DNA of 64,000 nucleotides, from the NCBI GenBank assembly GCA_030614785.1, contig JAUWTJ010000009.1, positions 1 to 64,000 of the forward strand, written 5' to 3'. Under the pieces are notes generated by a model. The model was given only the letters and a program-made list of their open reading frames with translations. It was not told where the DNA came from and ran no database searches. The position numbers and the translations under genes were made by a program. Each line of letters opens with the position of its first letter. Position 1 is the first letter of the stretch. Below are positions 53,004-61,746 of this stretch, one piece after another. The stretch is from Alphaproteobacteria bacterium. Lineage in GTDB: Bacteria; Pseudomonadota; Alphaproteobacteria; M2410.

Positions 53004-54491
53004 ATGAAAGAACGGGAAAAGCTGGGGGAAATAGCGCAGGAACTCGGGATCCCGCTGGATGGGGCGGGCCTTGAGTTTTATGCAAGCTACGTGACCGGCT
53101 TTATGGGCGCACTGGCCGCTGCAGAGGCCATTCCGCTCGAATTTGCCCAAAGCCCCTGGCCACGGGAGGGCTGGTCCCGCCCGGAACCGTCAGAAAACCC
53201 GCTGAATGCCTGGTATGTCAAATCCACCATCGCGGGCGCGTCTTCCGGCCCCCTCAAAGGCAAAACCGTCGCGCTCAAGGACAATGTCATGCTTGAGGGC
53301 GTTCCCCTGATGAACGGAACCCGTATCCTTGAAGGCTACATTGCCAAAGAAGATGCAACGATTGTCACACGGCTGCTTGATGCCGGAGCAACAATCCTGG
53401 GCAAGGCAACCTGCGAAGCCTATTGCATGTCCTGCTCAAGCTTTCTTTCCGATCCAGCGCCGGTTCTCAATCCGGTTGATCCGACGCGCTCTGCCGGCGG
53501 CTCGTCCTCCGGGTCCGCAGCCCTTTTGGCCTCGGGCGCCGTTGACCTCGCCATCGGATGCGATCAGGGCGGATCGATCCGTATGCCAGCCTCCTTTTGC
53601 GGCATCGTCGGCATGAAACCGACGCACGGGCTGGTTCCCTATACGGGCATATTGGGCCACGATCCGGTGATCGATCATGTCGGGCCGATGAGCCGCACTG
53701 TTGCCGACAATGCCCTGATGCTTGAAACACTTGCCGGAGCCGACGGGATCGACTCGCGGCAATATGCACCCCGCGTGACGCCTTATGTGGAAGCCCTGGA
53801 GCTGGGGGCGAAAGGTTTGCGGATTGGCGTTGTGAGCCAGGGTTTTGAACACCCCGCCGGCGAGGCCGATGTCAATCAGAAGGTCCAGGAGGCGGCATCG
53901 CTGTTTGAAAGCCTCGGGGCCGAAGTAACGCAGATATCCATCCGCGACCATGCGATGGCCTCAGCCTTTCTGGCAGGCATGGTGATCCCGACAAGCGACA
54001 TGCTCTTTATGTCCGAAGGCTTTATGCCGGGGCGTGAGGATGTGATTGACCCTGATTTTGCACTGCAACAACGCAGCTGGCGGGAGCGCCCTGACCTTCT
54101 GCCGGAAAGCGCCGTCGCGCAAATCCTCATATCGGAATATGTCAAACGCGAGGTTGGATACGCGCCGGTGGCAAGAGCAACGCGCCTGATCAGTCGGCTC
54201 CGAGCCGCCTATGACCAGGCGCTTGAGAGTGTCGATATTCTGCTGATGCCCACGACACCCATGAAGGCAACGCTGCTGCCACCGCCGGATGCCCCGAGGG
54301 AGATGGTGCTAAACCTGTCTTTCTCCCCGTCTGCCAACACCCGGCCCTTCAACTACACCCATCACCCGGCGCTTTCTGTGCCCTGCGGCATGAGCGAGGG
54401 TCTGCCTGTGGGTATGATGCTGGTCGGGCGGGCCTTTGAGGAAGCAACGCTCTATCAGGCCGCTGCGGCCTTTGAAGGGCGCGGGGACTAG
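53004..54491 (+). CDS. Amidase (amidase signature family)
   Basis: The 495-residue enzyme has the Ser-cisSer-Lys triad: Lys92 in VALKDNVM, Ser167 in AGGSSSGSA and Ser191 in DQGGSIRMP. It resembles stand-alone amidases that cleave aliphatic or aryl amides, not GatA, as no gatB/C adjoin. AGGAAGGGTGAGCC precedes the ATG. The amine dehydrogenase cluster begins about 4.3 kb downstream, so release of an amine from an amide is a possible link. Confidence 0.88.
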   Translation: MKEREKLGEIAQELGIPLDGAGLEFYASYVTGFMGALAAAEAIPLEFAQSPWPREGWSRPEPSENPLNAWYVKSTIAGASSGPLKGKTVALKDNVMLEGVPLMNGTRILEGYIAKEDATIVTRLLDAGATILGKATCEAYCMSCSSFLSDPAPVLNPVDPTRSAGGSSSGSAALLASGAVDLAIGCDQGGSIRMPASFCGIVGMKPTHGLVPYTGILGHDPVIDHVGPMSRTVADNALMLETLAGADGIDSRQYAPRVTPYVEALELGAKGLRIGVVSQGFEHPAGEADVNQKVQEAASLFESLGAEVTQISIRDHAMASAFLAGMVIPTSDMLFMSEGFMPGREDVIDPDFALQQRSWRERPDLLPESAVAQILISEYVKREVGYAPVARATRLISRLRAAYDQALESVDILLMPTTPMKATLLPPPDAPREMVLNLSFSPSANTRPFNYTHHPALSVPCGMSEGLPVGMMLVGRAFEEATLYQAAAAFEGRGD

Positions 54492-54626
54492 CAGAGCCAC
54501 AGAGCTGTCCAGCGGCCTCCCAATTTAGAGTGCTTCGCATATGGCGGTTTTATGCCTATGATCAGTACAGAATCGGTTTCGAGCCTTTGCCTCGGAGCCA
54601 TCATTATTTCTGTGGGAGGAAAATCA

Positions 54627-56801
54627 ATGAAAACGCACTTGAAAACGGTAAAATTTGGAATCGGTCTGTTTGCTCTCGGCATGCTGGCTGTGCTGCCTGC
54701 CTGTTCGGACGAAAAAGCGGACACCAAAACAGCGGAACCTCAAAGTTTTGCTGAACATGTCGGCGAAACAACCGGTCGCATGGACGGGGCCCGCATTGCT
54801 GCGGCCGACGATGAGCCGGGTAACTGGCTGGCGCATGGCCGGACCTATGACGAGCAGCGCTATTCCCCTTTGACAATGATCAATGACCAGAATGTCGGGG
54901 ATCTCGGGCTTGCCTGGAGCTTCGACACCGATACGACGCGCGGTCTTGAAGCCTCGCCAATTGTCGTGGACGGGGTCATGTACTTCACCGGCTCGTGGAG
55001 TACGGTTTTCGCAGTCAACGCAAAAACCGGCGAGGAACTGTGGTCCTATGACCCCGAAGTCCCGCGCCCGTGGGGCAAGAACGCATGTTGTGATGTTGTC
55101 AATCGCGGTGTCGCCGTATGGAAAGGCAAGGTCTATGTCGGCACGATTGATGGCCGCCTGGTCGCGCTTGATGCCGTGGACGGATCGGTTGTCTGGGACA
55201 TCAATACCATCGACCGGTCCAAGCCCTATACGATCACCGGCGCACCTCGCATTATCAAGGACAAGGTCATCATCGGGAATGGCGGCGCGGAACTCGGCGT
55301 GCGCGGATACTTCACCGCCTATGATGTCGCAACCGGCAAACAGGCCTGGCGTTTTTACACGGTCCCTGGCAATCCCGATGAGCCCTTCGAGCACAAAGAG
55401 CTTGAAATGGCGGCCGAGACATGGACAACCGAGGGCAAATACTGGGAAATCGGCGGCGGCGGGACCGTCTGGGACTCCATGGCCTATGACCCGGAGCTCG
55501 ACCTGCTTTACGTCGGAACCGGTAACGGCAGCCCCTGGAACCGCTACATCCGCAGCCCGGGCGGCGGCGACAATCTGTTCCTTTCATCCATTCTGGCGAT
55601 CCGCCCCGACAGCGGCGAACTGGTCTGGCACTATCAGACCACACCGGGTGACAGCTGGGACTATACCGCGACCCAACACATGATTCTGAACGAGATTGAA
55701 TGGGAAGGCGAACAGCGCAAGGTGCTGATGCAGGCACCAAAGAACGGCTTCTTCTACATTCTTGACCGTGTCACGGGAGAACTTCTGTCGGCGGAGAAAT
55801 ATGTAACCGTGACCTGGGCGACCCATGTTGACATGGAAACCGGCAAACCGGTCGAGGACCCGGCCATGTCGATGGAAAATGCCACGCAGGTTATTTTCCC
55901 TGCTCCTGCCGGCGGCCACAACTGGCACCCCATGGCCTACAGCCCGGATACGGGTCTTGTCTACATTCCGGCGCGTGAATACTTTGGCGTTTACAATACA
56001 GACAAGAATTTCAAGGAAGAGCGCGGCAAATGGAACCTCGGGGTTGACTGGGATGCCTATGCTGAGTTCCTGAAAGTCGCTGAAGGTATGGAGGCGCCGC
56101 CGGCGTTCGGAATGCTGCTGGCCTGGGATCCCGTAAAACAGGAAAAGGTCTGGTCTGTTGAAATGCCTACACTGGCCAATGGCGGTGTACTGACGACTGC
56201 GGGCAATCTTGTGTTCCAGGGCACGGGAGACGGCAAGTTTGTTGCCTATGCCGCTGACGATGGAACACCACTTTGGGCGGCGCCGGTTCAGACCGGCATG
56301 ATCGCACCGCCGATCACCTATACGGTCGATGGCGAGCAGTATGTCGCCATCCAGGCCGGGTACGGCGGCATCGGCGTTACGATGAGCGAAGGCCCGATCA
56401 GCAAATACGGCAACGACGGGCGCATGCTGGTGTTCAAACTCGGTGGCGGCGACCTGCCGGCCCTTGCCGAGCGCGACGACAGCATTCCCGAACCACCGGC
56501 CATTGAGGCCACCGAGGCCCAACTGTCTAACGGGGCCGTGAAATTCACCAAATATTGCATGGTATGCCACGGCGCCTATGCGGTGGGCAGCGGCGTGGTG
56601 GCCGACCTGCGCCGCATGACGCCGGAAACGCACGATGTCTTTGGCGAAATTGTTTTAAACGGTCTTTATGAGGAAAAAGGCATGGTCAGCTTCGGTGACT
56701 GGTTGAGCGAAGAGGATGCCCATGACCTTCATGCCTATATCATCGAGCGATCCAATATCTCTCGCGCAGCGCTTGCGGCCACACCTGAACCAGCGCCTTA
56801 A
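54627..56801 (+). CDS. PQQ-dependent alcohol dehydrogenase with heme c (quinohemoprotein)
   Basis: The 724-residue protein has a lipoprotein-type signal (LPAC, Cys26). An eight-bladed PQQ propeller (about 60-600) carries vicinal Cys154-Cys155, Asn300 in GTGNGSPWN and catalytic Asp345 in SWDYTATQ. A C-terminal cytochrome c domain has CMVCH at 644-648 and likely Met686. It oxidises primary or secondary alcohols to aldehydes or ketones at the periplasmic face. Residue 347, two after the catalytic Asp, is Thr rather than Asp, which suggests calcium rather than a lanthanide. GGGAGGA sets the start. Confidence 0.92.
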   Translation: MKTHLKTVKFGIGLFALGMLAVLPACSDEKADTKTAEPQSFAEHVGETTGRMDGARIAAADDEPGNWLAHGRTYDEQRYSPLTMINDQNVGDLGLAWSFDTDTTRGLEASPIVVDGVMYFTGSWSTVFAVNAKTGEELWSYDPEVPRPWGKNACCDVVNRGVAVWKGKVYVGTIDGRLVALDAVDGSVVWDINTIDRSKPYTITGAPRIIKDKVIIGNGGAELGVRGYFTAYDVATGKQAWRFYTVPGNPDEPFEHKELEMAAETWTTEGKYWEIGGGGTVWDSMAYDPELDLLYVGTGNGSPWNRYIRSPGGGDNLFLSSILAIRPDSGELVWHYQTTPGDSWDYTATQHMILNEIEWEGEQRKVLMQAPKNGFFYILDRVTGELLSAEKYVTVTWATHVDMETGKPVEDPAMSMENATQVIFPAPAGGHNWHPMAYSPDTGLVYIPAREYFGVYNTDKNFKEERGKWNLGVDWDAYAEFLKVAEGMEAPPAFGMLLAWDPVKQEKVWSVEMPTLANGGVLTTAGNLVFQGTGDGKFVAYAADDGTPLWAAPVQTGMIAPPITYTVDGEQYVAIQAGYGGIGVTMSEGPISKYGNDGRMLVFKLGGGDLPALAERDDSIPEPPAIEATEAQLSNGAVKFTKYCMVCHGAYAVGSGVVADLRRMTPETHDVFGEIVLNGLYEEKGMVSFGDWLSEEDAHDLHAYIIERSNISRAALAATPEPAP

Positions 56802-56810
56802 AGGAAGACC

Positions 56811-57251
56811 ATGAACGAGAGCCCGAACCGGAATGACGAGCAAAACAGATTGCGGTTACCGCTGCTTTTCCTGCGTCTGACGGTCGGGCTCTTTTTCCTG
56901 CAGTGGAGTGTTGAGAAGATCGTCAAGCCGGAGACAACGGCCAAGATCTTTGATCACTTCTATGGGCTTGATCTGTCACTTTCACTGGCTCAGGCGCTGG
57001 GTGTTGTGGAAGCCCTGGTAGCGCTTGCCATACTTGCCGGTTTCAAACGTCGCTTTACCTATGGCGCTGCCTTCGTGATGCATCTGGGGTCCACGCTGTC
57101 GTCCTGGCAGCAACTGACAGATCCCTATGGCAGCGGCAATCATCTGTTTGCTGCGGCGGTACCCCTGCTCGCGGCGATGTGGCTGCTCTTTCGCATGGCC
57201 GACGACGATGAAATGTTTGCCTTTGACGCGCGGGGTACGAAACAGGTTTGA
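56811..57251 (+). CDS. DoxX-family membrane protein
   Basis: The 146-residue protein has four hydrophobic helices. It begins LLFLRLTVGLFFLQWSVEKIVKPE and has VVEALVALAILAGFKRR, the DoxX pattern. It starts 10 bases after the alcohol dehydrogenase stop with AAAGGAAGACC, so it is in the same operon. DoxX-type proteins are linked to quinone-connected electron flow or to protein maturation, and MauE of the TTQ genes downstream belongs to the same broad superfamily. Confidence 0.8.
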   Translation: MNESPNRNDEQNRLRLPLLFLRLTVGLFFLQWSVEKIVKPETTAKIFDHFYGLDLSLSLAQALGVVEALVALAILAGFKRRFTYGAAFVMHLGSTLSSWQQLTDPYGSGNHLFAAAVPLLAAMWLLFRMADDDEMFAFDARGTKQV

Positions 57252-57252
57252 C

Positions 57253-57269
57253 TGCACCCAAACGGTGCA
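57253..57269 (+). other. Short hairpin after the DoxX gene
   Basis: TGCACC/GGTGCA with the loop CAAAC follows the stop codon after one base. No T-run follows, so it may only slow or process the transcript before the cytochrome gene. Confidence 0.35.
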
Positions 57270-57342
57270 ATGACCTTACAGAAATTGGACAACACTGTTT
57301 CAATCATGAAATGGTTTCAGGGGATTAAAAAAGGACTTCATC

Positions 57343-57822
57343 ATGCCTAAAAGACAGTTCAGAAAAACCGCCTTTACCGCTCTGGCCCTGGTCGCAGCTC
57401 TAGCCGTTTCACAGACGGGTCTGGCGGACGCCGATCATGATCACAGCGCCCATGAAGGGATCTATAAGGAACGCGCCGACACGATGAAATCCTTTGGCGG
57501 TGCAGCCAAGACCACCGGCGCCATGCTCAAGGGGAAGACGCCCTTCGACCTGGCGAAGGCCCGGGCCGCAGGGCAACTGGTTGCTGACAAGGCATCGACG
57601 ATCCCGGCTCTCTTCCCGGAAGGCACCAATGCCGGGGAATCCGAGGCGCTGCCAATCATCTGGCAAGATTGGGAAGGGTTCACAGCCGCCGCCAAACTGC
57701 TGGGCGAGCGGGCCGGCGTTCTGGCTGCGGCAGAAGATCAAGCGGCCGTGGGCGCAGCGTTCGGCGCCATGATCAAGGCCTGTGGCGGATGTCATAAAAC
57801 ATACCGGCTGGACAAGGACTGA
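57343..57822 (+). CDS. Class II cytochrome c (c'/c556 type)
   Basis: The 159-residue protein has a signal peptide (about 1-29, ending GLADADHDH). It has the four-helix class II pattern with RADTMKSFGG near the N-terminus and a C-terminal heme c site CGGCH near residues 147-151. AAAAAAGGACTTCATC precedes the ATG. Its place between the alcohol dehydrogenase and the diheme cytochrome makes it a likely electron carrier for this island. Confidence 0.87.
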   Translation: MPKRQFRKTAFTALALVAALAVSQTGLADADHDHSAHEGIYKERADTMKSFGGAAKTTGAMLKGKTPFDLAKARAAGQLVADKASTIPALFPEGTNAGESEALPIIWQDWEGFTAAAKLLGERAGVLAAAEDQAAVGAAFGAMIKACGGCHKTYRLDKD

Positions 57823-57851
57823 AGTTCGACTGTCAGGTGGAGGCAAGTCTG

Positions 57852-58745
57852 ATGAGAAACCTGTTATTTGTTCTCGCTGGACTTGGCTTGCTGACCGCCG
57901 CCTGGCTTTTCCTCGGCGGGCCTCGACGCGCTATTGATATGACTGCCTATGAGGGCGATGCGATGCGCGGAGCCTATGTGGCGCGCCTTGCAGGCTGTGT
58001 CACGTGCCACACAGTGCCCGAGGGCGGGGCCATGCTTGCAGGAGGCGCACCACTTGCCACACCCTTCGGCACGTTTTATGGCCCCAATATCACATCGGAC
58101 CCGGTGCACGGCATCGGGAGCTGGACAGGCAGCGAATTTGCCGATGCGCTCGTCAATGGTCACAGCGCAAGAACCGGCCATCTCTATCCGGTCTTTCCCT
58201 ATACGTCCTATTCGAAAATGACATCGCCCGATGTCGCTGATCTTTGGGCGTGGTTACAAACCGTTGAGGCGAATAACACACCTTCCAGGCCACATGATAT
58301 CTCAAATCCTTTCCTCGCCCGTGCGCTGATGGCACCATGGAAGACACTGTTTCATGATGTGCAGGAACTCGCGGCTATGCCGGAGCAATCACCAGCCTGG
58401 AACCGGGGCCGTTATATCGTTGACGGTATCGGGCATTGCACCGAGTGCCATACGCCGCGTGGCAGCCTTGGAGTGCTCGACAGGCGCAGGCACCTTGAAG
58501 GCGGCACCCTGCCACCAAAGGGCGGCTCGAAAGGTGAAAAGATCCCCGCGATCACGGCAGAAGCCCTTGCCAAAAGAGGTTACGCTCGCGCTGACCTTCT
58601 GATGGCTTTTCGCTACGGTCTGGCCCCGGACGGTGATGTTCTGGGCGGCAGCATGGGCGAAGTGTTGTCGGATCAGCTGGAACATCTTTCAGCAGATGAC
58701 CTGGAGGCGATCGCGACCTATTTGCTCAGTGGACCCGCCAATTGA
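57852..58745 (+). CDS. Diheme cytochrome c, alcohol-dehydrogenase subunit II type
   Basis: The 297-residue protein has an N-terminal membrane or signal segment (about 3-22) and two heme c sites, CVTCH near residues 51-55 and CTECH near 197-201. Blocks such as GTFYGPNITSDPVHGIGSW and DVADLWAWLQTV are shared with the cytochrome subunits of membrane alcohol and sugar dehydrogenases, which usually carry three hemes; the third is missing here. GTGGAGGCAAGTCTG sets the ATG. It likely passes electrons from the PQQ or TTQ enzyme to the respiratory chain. Confidence 0.86.
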   Translation: MRNLLFVLAGLGLLTAAWLFLGGPRRAIDMTAYEGDAMRGAYVARLAGCVTCHTVPEGGAMLAGGAPLATPFGTFYGPNITSDPVHGIGSWTGSEFADALVNGHSARTGHLYPVFPYTSYSKMTSPDVADLWAWLQTVEANNTPSRPHDISNPFLARALMAPWKTLFHDVQELAAMPEQSPAWNRGRYIVDGIGHCTECHTPRGSLGVLDRRRHLEGGTLPPKGGSKGEKIPAITAEALAKRGYARADLLMAFRYGLAPDGDVLGGSMGEVLSDQLEHLSADDLEAIATYLLSGPAN

Positions 58746-58825
58746 CGGGTATCAAGGAACGCGAGGGCACGCCTTTACATTGTGTAAAAAGCGGTGCAGT
58801 CTTTGACCCATCCAGAGGGTGGAAG

Positions 58826-60055
58826 ATGAAGTTAAATCAACGATATAGTGCGATAGTTGCAGCCTTTGTTCTGGCGCTGGTTTCGGGGCAAGGCGCTTTG
58901 GCAGACCTGCCTCCGGAGGATATCGGCGTGTCCGAAGTTCTGCCGGACGAAACCCCTATGCACTGGGTCTGGGTTGTGGACGCGGGCACAAGTTTTTCGC
59001 GAGCCCTTCTGTTTGACGGAGACACCGGCGAAATGAAGGGCCAGCTTGACACCGGCTACTGGTCACCGGGGATGACCGTCAGTGGGGATCGCAAATCCAT
59101 TCTCGTCAACGAAACCTATTTCTCACATGGATCACGCGGGCCGCGCGAAGACATTGTCGCCGTCTACGATGCAAGCACGCTCACACCGCGCCTGGAAATC
59201 CCGGTACCGCCGCGGCGCATGGTGGCGCTCACCATGCAACATATGATCGGGACCACGGATGACCAGCGCATTCTTGGTATTACAAACTTCACGCCAATGC
59301 GAACGCTCAGCCTCGTGGATCTGAACACGGGAACGCTATTGAGCGAGGAAGATACGCCGGGCTGCGGCCAGATCTATCCCGCCGGAGACAATCGTCTCAT
59401 GACCCTGTGCGGCGACGGCAGCTTTCTCACTTTCACGATGAGACAGGAGGAAGACGGCCAGGTTGCCATACACCGCTCCGGATCTCAGGCCTTCTTCGAC
59501 CCGGATGAAGACCCTGTCATAATCTCGGCGGCGCGGCGCGGTAACAGGTGGTTTTTTGCCTCCTTCAACGGCTATATCCACGAAGTTGATGCGGCAACGG
59601 ATCAGCCCATGCTCGCAGAAAAATGGTCCCTCCTGACGGACAAGGAGCGGCGCAAGGAATGGCGCACGTCCGGGTATCAATCCCTCGCCCTGCACGAGCC
59701 CTCCGGTCTGCTTTATGCCCTGATGCACCGAGGCGCAGAGGAAACCTACGAGGAACCTGGCGAGGAAGTCTGGATTTATGATTCCGAAACCAAGGCGCGC
59801 CTGATCAAGGTTGAACTCGAACATCCCACAGTTTCCATTGCAGTAAGCCGGGATGCGGAACCGCTTCTGTTTGCCTCGGGCTTCAAGACCATTGTCCCGA
59901 CATGGATGCTCTTCACACTGGGTATCACTGGCCAGCTGGGCGATATTTTCACCTACCTGGCGCCGGTTGTTGATGTCTATGACGCACGCACAGGCAAGCA
60001 CCTTCGCACCATCGAGGGTACCGGGACCTTCCCCATTGAACTTCATGTGCCGTGA
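58826..60055 (+). CDS. aauB: Amine dehydrogenase large (alpha) subunit
   Basis: The 409-residue protein has a signal peptide (about 1-27). A seven-bladed propeller of the methylamine/aromatic amine dehydrogenase heavy chain family carries HWVWVVDAGTSFSRALLFDGDTG, YWSPGMTVSGDRKSILVNETYFSHG, and HEPSGLLYALMHRG. The alpha subunit encloses the TTQ-bearing small subunit and shapes the substrate channel. GAGGGTGGAAG sets the start at 58826. Its end overlaps the next gene by 4 bases (GTGA). The symbol follows the likeness of the small subunit to aromatic amine dehydrogenase; mauB is the methylamine equivalent. Confidence 0.88.
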   Translation: MKLNQRYSAIVAAFVLALVSGQGALADLPPEDIGVSEVLPDETPMHWVWVVDAGTSFSRALLFDGDTGEMKGQLDTGYWSPGMTVSGDRKSILVNETYFSHGSRGPREDIVAVYDASTLTPRLEIPVPPRRMVALTMQHMIGTTDDQRILGITNFTPMRTLSLVDLNTGTLLSEEDTPGCGQIYPAGDNRLMTLCGDGSFLTFTMRQEEDGQVAIHRSGSQAFFDPDEDPVIISAARRGNRWFFASFNGYIHEVDAATDQPMLAEKWSLLTDKERRKEWRTSGYQSLALHEPSGLLYALMHRGAEETYEEPGEEVWIYDSETKARLIKVELEHPTVSIAVSRDAEPLLFASGFKTIVPTWMLFTLGITGQLGDIFTYLAPVVDVYDARTGKHLRTIEGTGTFPIELHVP

Positions 60056-60600
60056 GGAACCTGCCCTTGGATCCGGTTTTCAGAACAATTGTTATCCTCT
60101 GCCTGAGCGCGCTTTTTGCGTCAGCGGCGGCGCACAAGCTGCAGAACCGGGCGCTGTTTCAGGATCAGCTTGACGCCTATGGGCTGGTGCCTGAGCCCTT
60201 GATTGGGCCTGCCGCTTTCATGCTGGCGCTGCTTGAGCTTGTGCTGGCGGCGGCCTTGCTGGTTCCCTTCATGGCCTCCACTGCCCTTTACGGCGCGGCC
60301 CTCATATTGATGGTTTACGGTCTGGTCATGGAGCTGGCCATCTGGCGCGGCCACGCAGATATCGACTGCGGGTGCAGCGGCGCCGAGGGGGCGACGTCAA
60401 TTTCAAACGGCCTCGTGCTGCGCAATCTGGTGTTGAGCGCCGTTGCAATCGGAGCCACCCTGCCCTTGCCGGAGCGCGATCTGACCTGGCTCGACATTGG
60501 TCTTTGTGTGCTGGTCGCCGGTACGGTTGTTGCCTTCTATCAAGCTGCCAATCAACTCATGGCCAACAGGCCCCATCTCAAAATGTGGCGGAGCGCCTGA
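60052..60600 (+). CDS. aauE: MauE-type membrane protein for TTQ amine dehydrogenase maturation
   Basis: The 182-residue protein has five hydrophobic helices and the conserved DIDCGCSG motif (about residues 102-109) that gives MauE its suspected disulfide-exchange role with MauD. It starts with a GTG overlapping the large-subunit stop. MauE and MauD are needed for stable, correctly disulfide-bonded small subunit in methylotrophs. Gene order large subunit-E-D-small subunit matches aau and mau clusters. Confidence 0.87.
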   Translation: MRNLPLDPVFRTIVILCLSALFASAAAHKLQNRALFQDQLDAYGLVPEPLIGPAAFMLALLELVLAAALLVPFMASTALYGAALILMVYGLVMELAIWRGHADIDCGCSGAEGATSISNGLVLRNLVLSAVAIGATLPLPERDLTWLDIGLCVLVAGTVVAFYQAANQLMANRPHLKMWRSA

Positions 60601-61235
60601 TGCTGAATACCCTTGTGATATCAAATATTCTTCTGTGGCTTGCGGTGATGGGGCTCGGGCTTCTCGTCCTGTCGCTGGCGCGGCAGGTTGGCATTCTGCA
60701 CGAGCGGATCGCACCTGCGGGCGCTCTTATGGTTGCCAGCGGTCTTGAGGCGGGAACACGCTCGCCGATGTTCGAGGTTGAGGCGCTGGACGGTGAGACC
60801 GTTGATATCGGGAAGCCGCGCGAGGATGCGCGCCGCACCCTGCTCTATTTCCTCAGTCCTACGTGTCCGATTTGTTCGTCCCTTCTGGCCACGGTGCATG
60901 ACATCGGCATGCGTGACAAAACTCTGGACGTTATCCTGATGAGCGACGGGCCGCGCGAGGACCATGATCTTTATCGTCAGCGCAAGAGACGCGAGATTGG
61001 CACCTTCCCCTATGTGCTTTCCGAAGAGGTGGGGCGTGCCTTCGGTATTGGCAAGCTGCCCTATGCTGTCCTCATTGATGGCGACGGCATTGTGTGTGCC
61101 CATGGACTTGTCAACACGCGCGAGCATCTGGAAAGTCTGTTCGAGGCCGAGGCAGCGGGCCTTGCCTCAATGCAGGACTATCTTGCAAAAGAGCGGCGAG
61201 ACGCACCGGACGAGAAAATTCTGGAGGAGGTTTAG
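60600..61235 (+). CDS. aauD: MauD-type thioredoxin-like maturation protein
   Basis: The 211-residue protein has one N-terminal transmembrane helix (about 5-27) and a periplasmic thioredoxin-like domain with the redox site CPIC at residues 89-92. It probably forms or isomerises the many disulfides of the small subunit. Its ATG shares a base with the MauE-type stop (TGATG). Two further features support the fold: the DGETVDIG segment and the LPYAVLIDGDG cis-proline region. Confidence 0.88.
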   Translation: MLNTLVISNILLWLAVMGLGLLVLSLARQVGILHERIAPAGALMVASGLEAGTRSPMFEVEALDGETVDIGKPREDARRTLLYFLSPTCPICSSLLATVHDIGMRDKTLDVILMSDGPREDHDLYRQRKRREIGTFPYVLSEEVGRAFGIGKLPYAVLIDGDGIVCAHGLVNTREHLESLFEAEAAGLASMQDYLAKERRDAPDEKILEEV

Positions 61236-61239
61236 GCTG

Positions 61240-61746
61240 ATGGCTTCATTTGACACGCTGCTTGAGCGCACAACACGCAAGCTTGCACGAAAGACCTCGC
61301 GGCGCGGCTTCCTTGCAAGGCTCGGCGTGGCCCTGACCGGCGCTGCCGCCCTGCCCCTCCTGCCGGTCATGCGGCAAATAGCGCTGGCGAGTGAAAACGA
61401 TCCGGGCGACCCGAAGTCCTGCGAATACTGGCGCTATTGTGCCATCGACGGCTTCCTGTGCACCTGTTGCGGCGGGACAAAAACCTCCTGTCCGCCCGGC
61501 ACCGTCATGTCGCCGATCACATGGGTCGGGACCTGCCACAATCCCGGCGACGGCAAGGACTACATCATTTCCTACAATGATTGTTGCGGCAAAACCTATT
61601 GCGGGCGCTGCCAGTGCATGCGCGACGAGGGCGATCGCCCGATCTACGATCCGGCAAATTCCAACAATATCAACTGGTGCGCCGGCAGCGACGCGGACAT
61701 TGTCTACAATTGCTCGACGGCGATTATCGTGGGAGTGGCCGACTGA
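61240..61746 (+). CDS. aauA: TTQ amine dehydrogenase small (beta) subunit, aromatic-amine type
   Basis: The 168-residue protein has a long twin-arginine leader (SRRGFLARLGVALTG, cleaved near residue 50). The future TTQ residues are Trp95 (ITWVGTC) and Trp146 (NINWCAG), 51 residues apart as in methylamine dehydrogenase. Asp70 and Asp114 match the catalytic and crosslink aspartates, and 14 cysteines lie in the mature part. CAIDGFLCTCCGGTKTSCPPG and HNPGDGKDYIISYNDCCGK are closer to aromatic amine dehydrogenase than to the methylamine enzyme as I remember them. It oxidises amines to aldehydes and ammonia in the periplasm. Confidence 0.93.
   Translation: MASFDTLLERTTRKLARKTSRRGFLARLGVALTGAAALPLLPVMRQIALASENDPGDPKSCEYWRYCAIDGFLCTCCGGTKTSCPPGTVMSPITWVGTCHNPGDGKDYIISYNDCCGKTYCGRCQCMRDEGDRPIYDPANSNNINWCAGSDADIVYNCSTAIIVGVAD

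Noticed and set aside
55584-56633. A 349-codon minus-strand frame opposite the PQQ dehydrogenase
   Set aside because: It is an antisense shadow; the plus-strand protein has all catalytic motifs.
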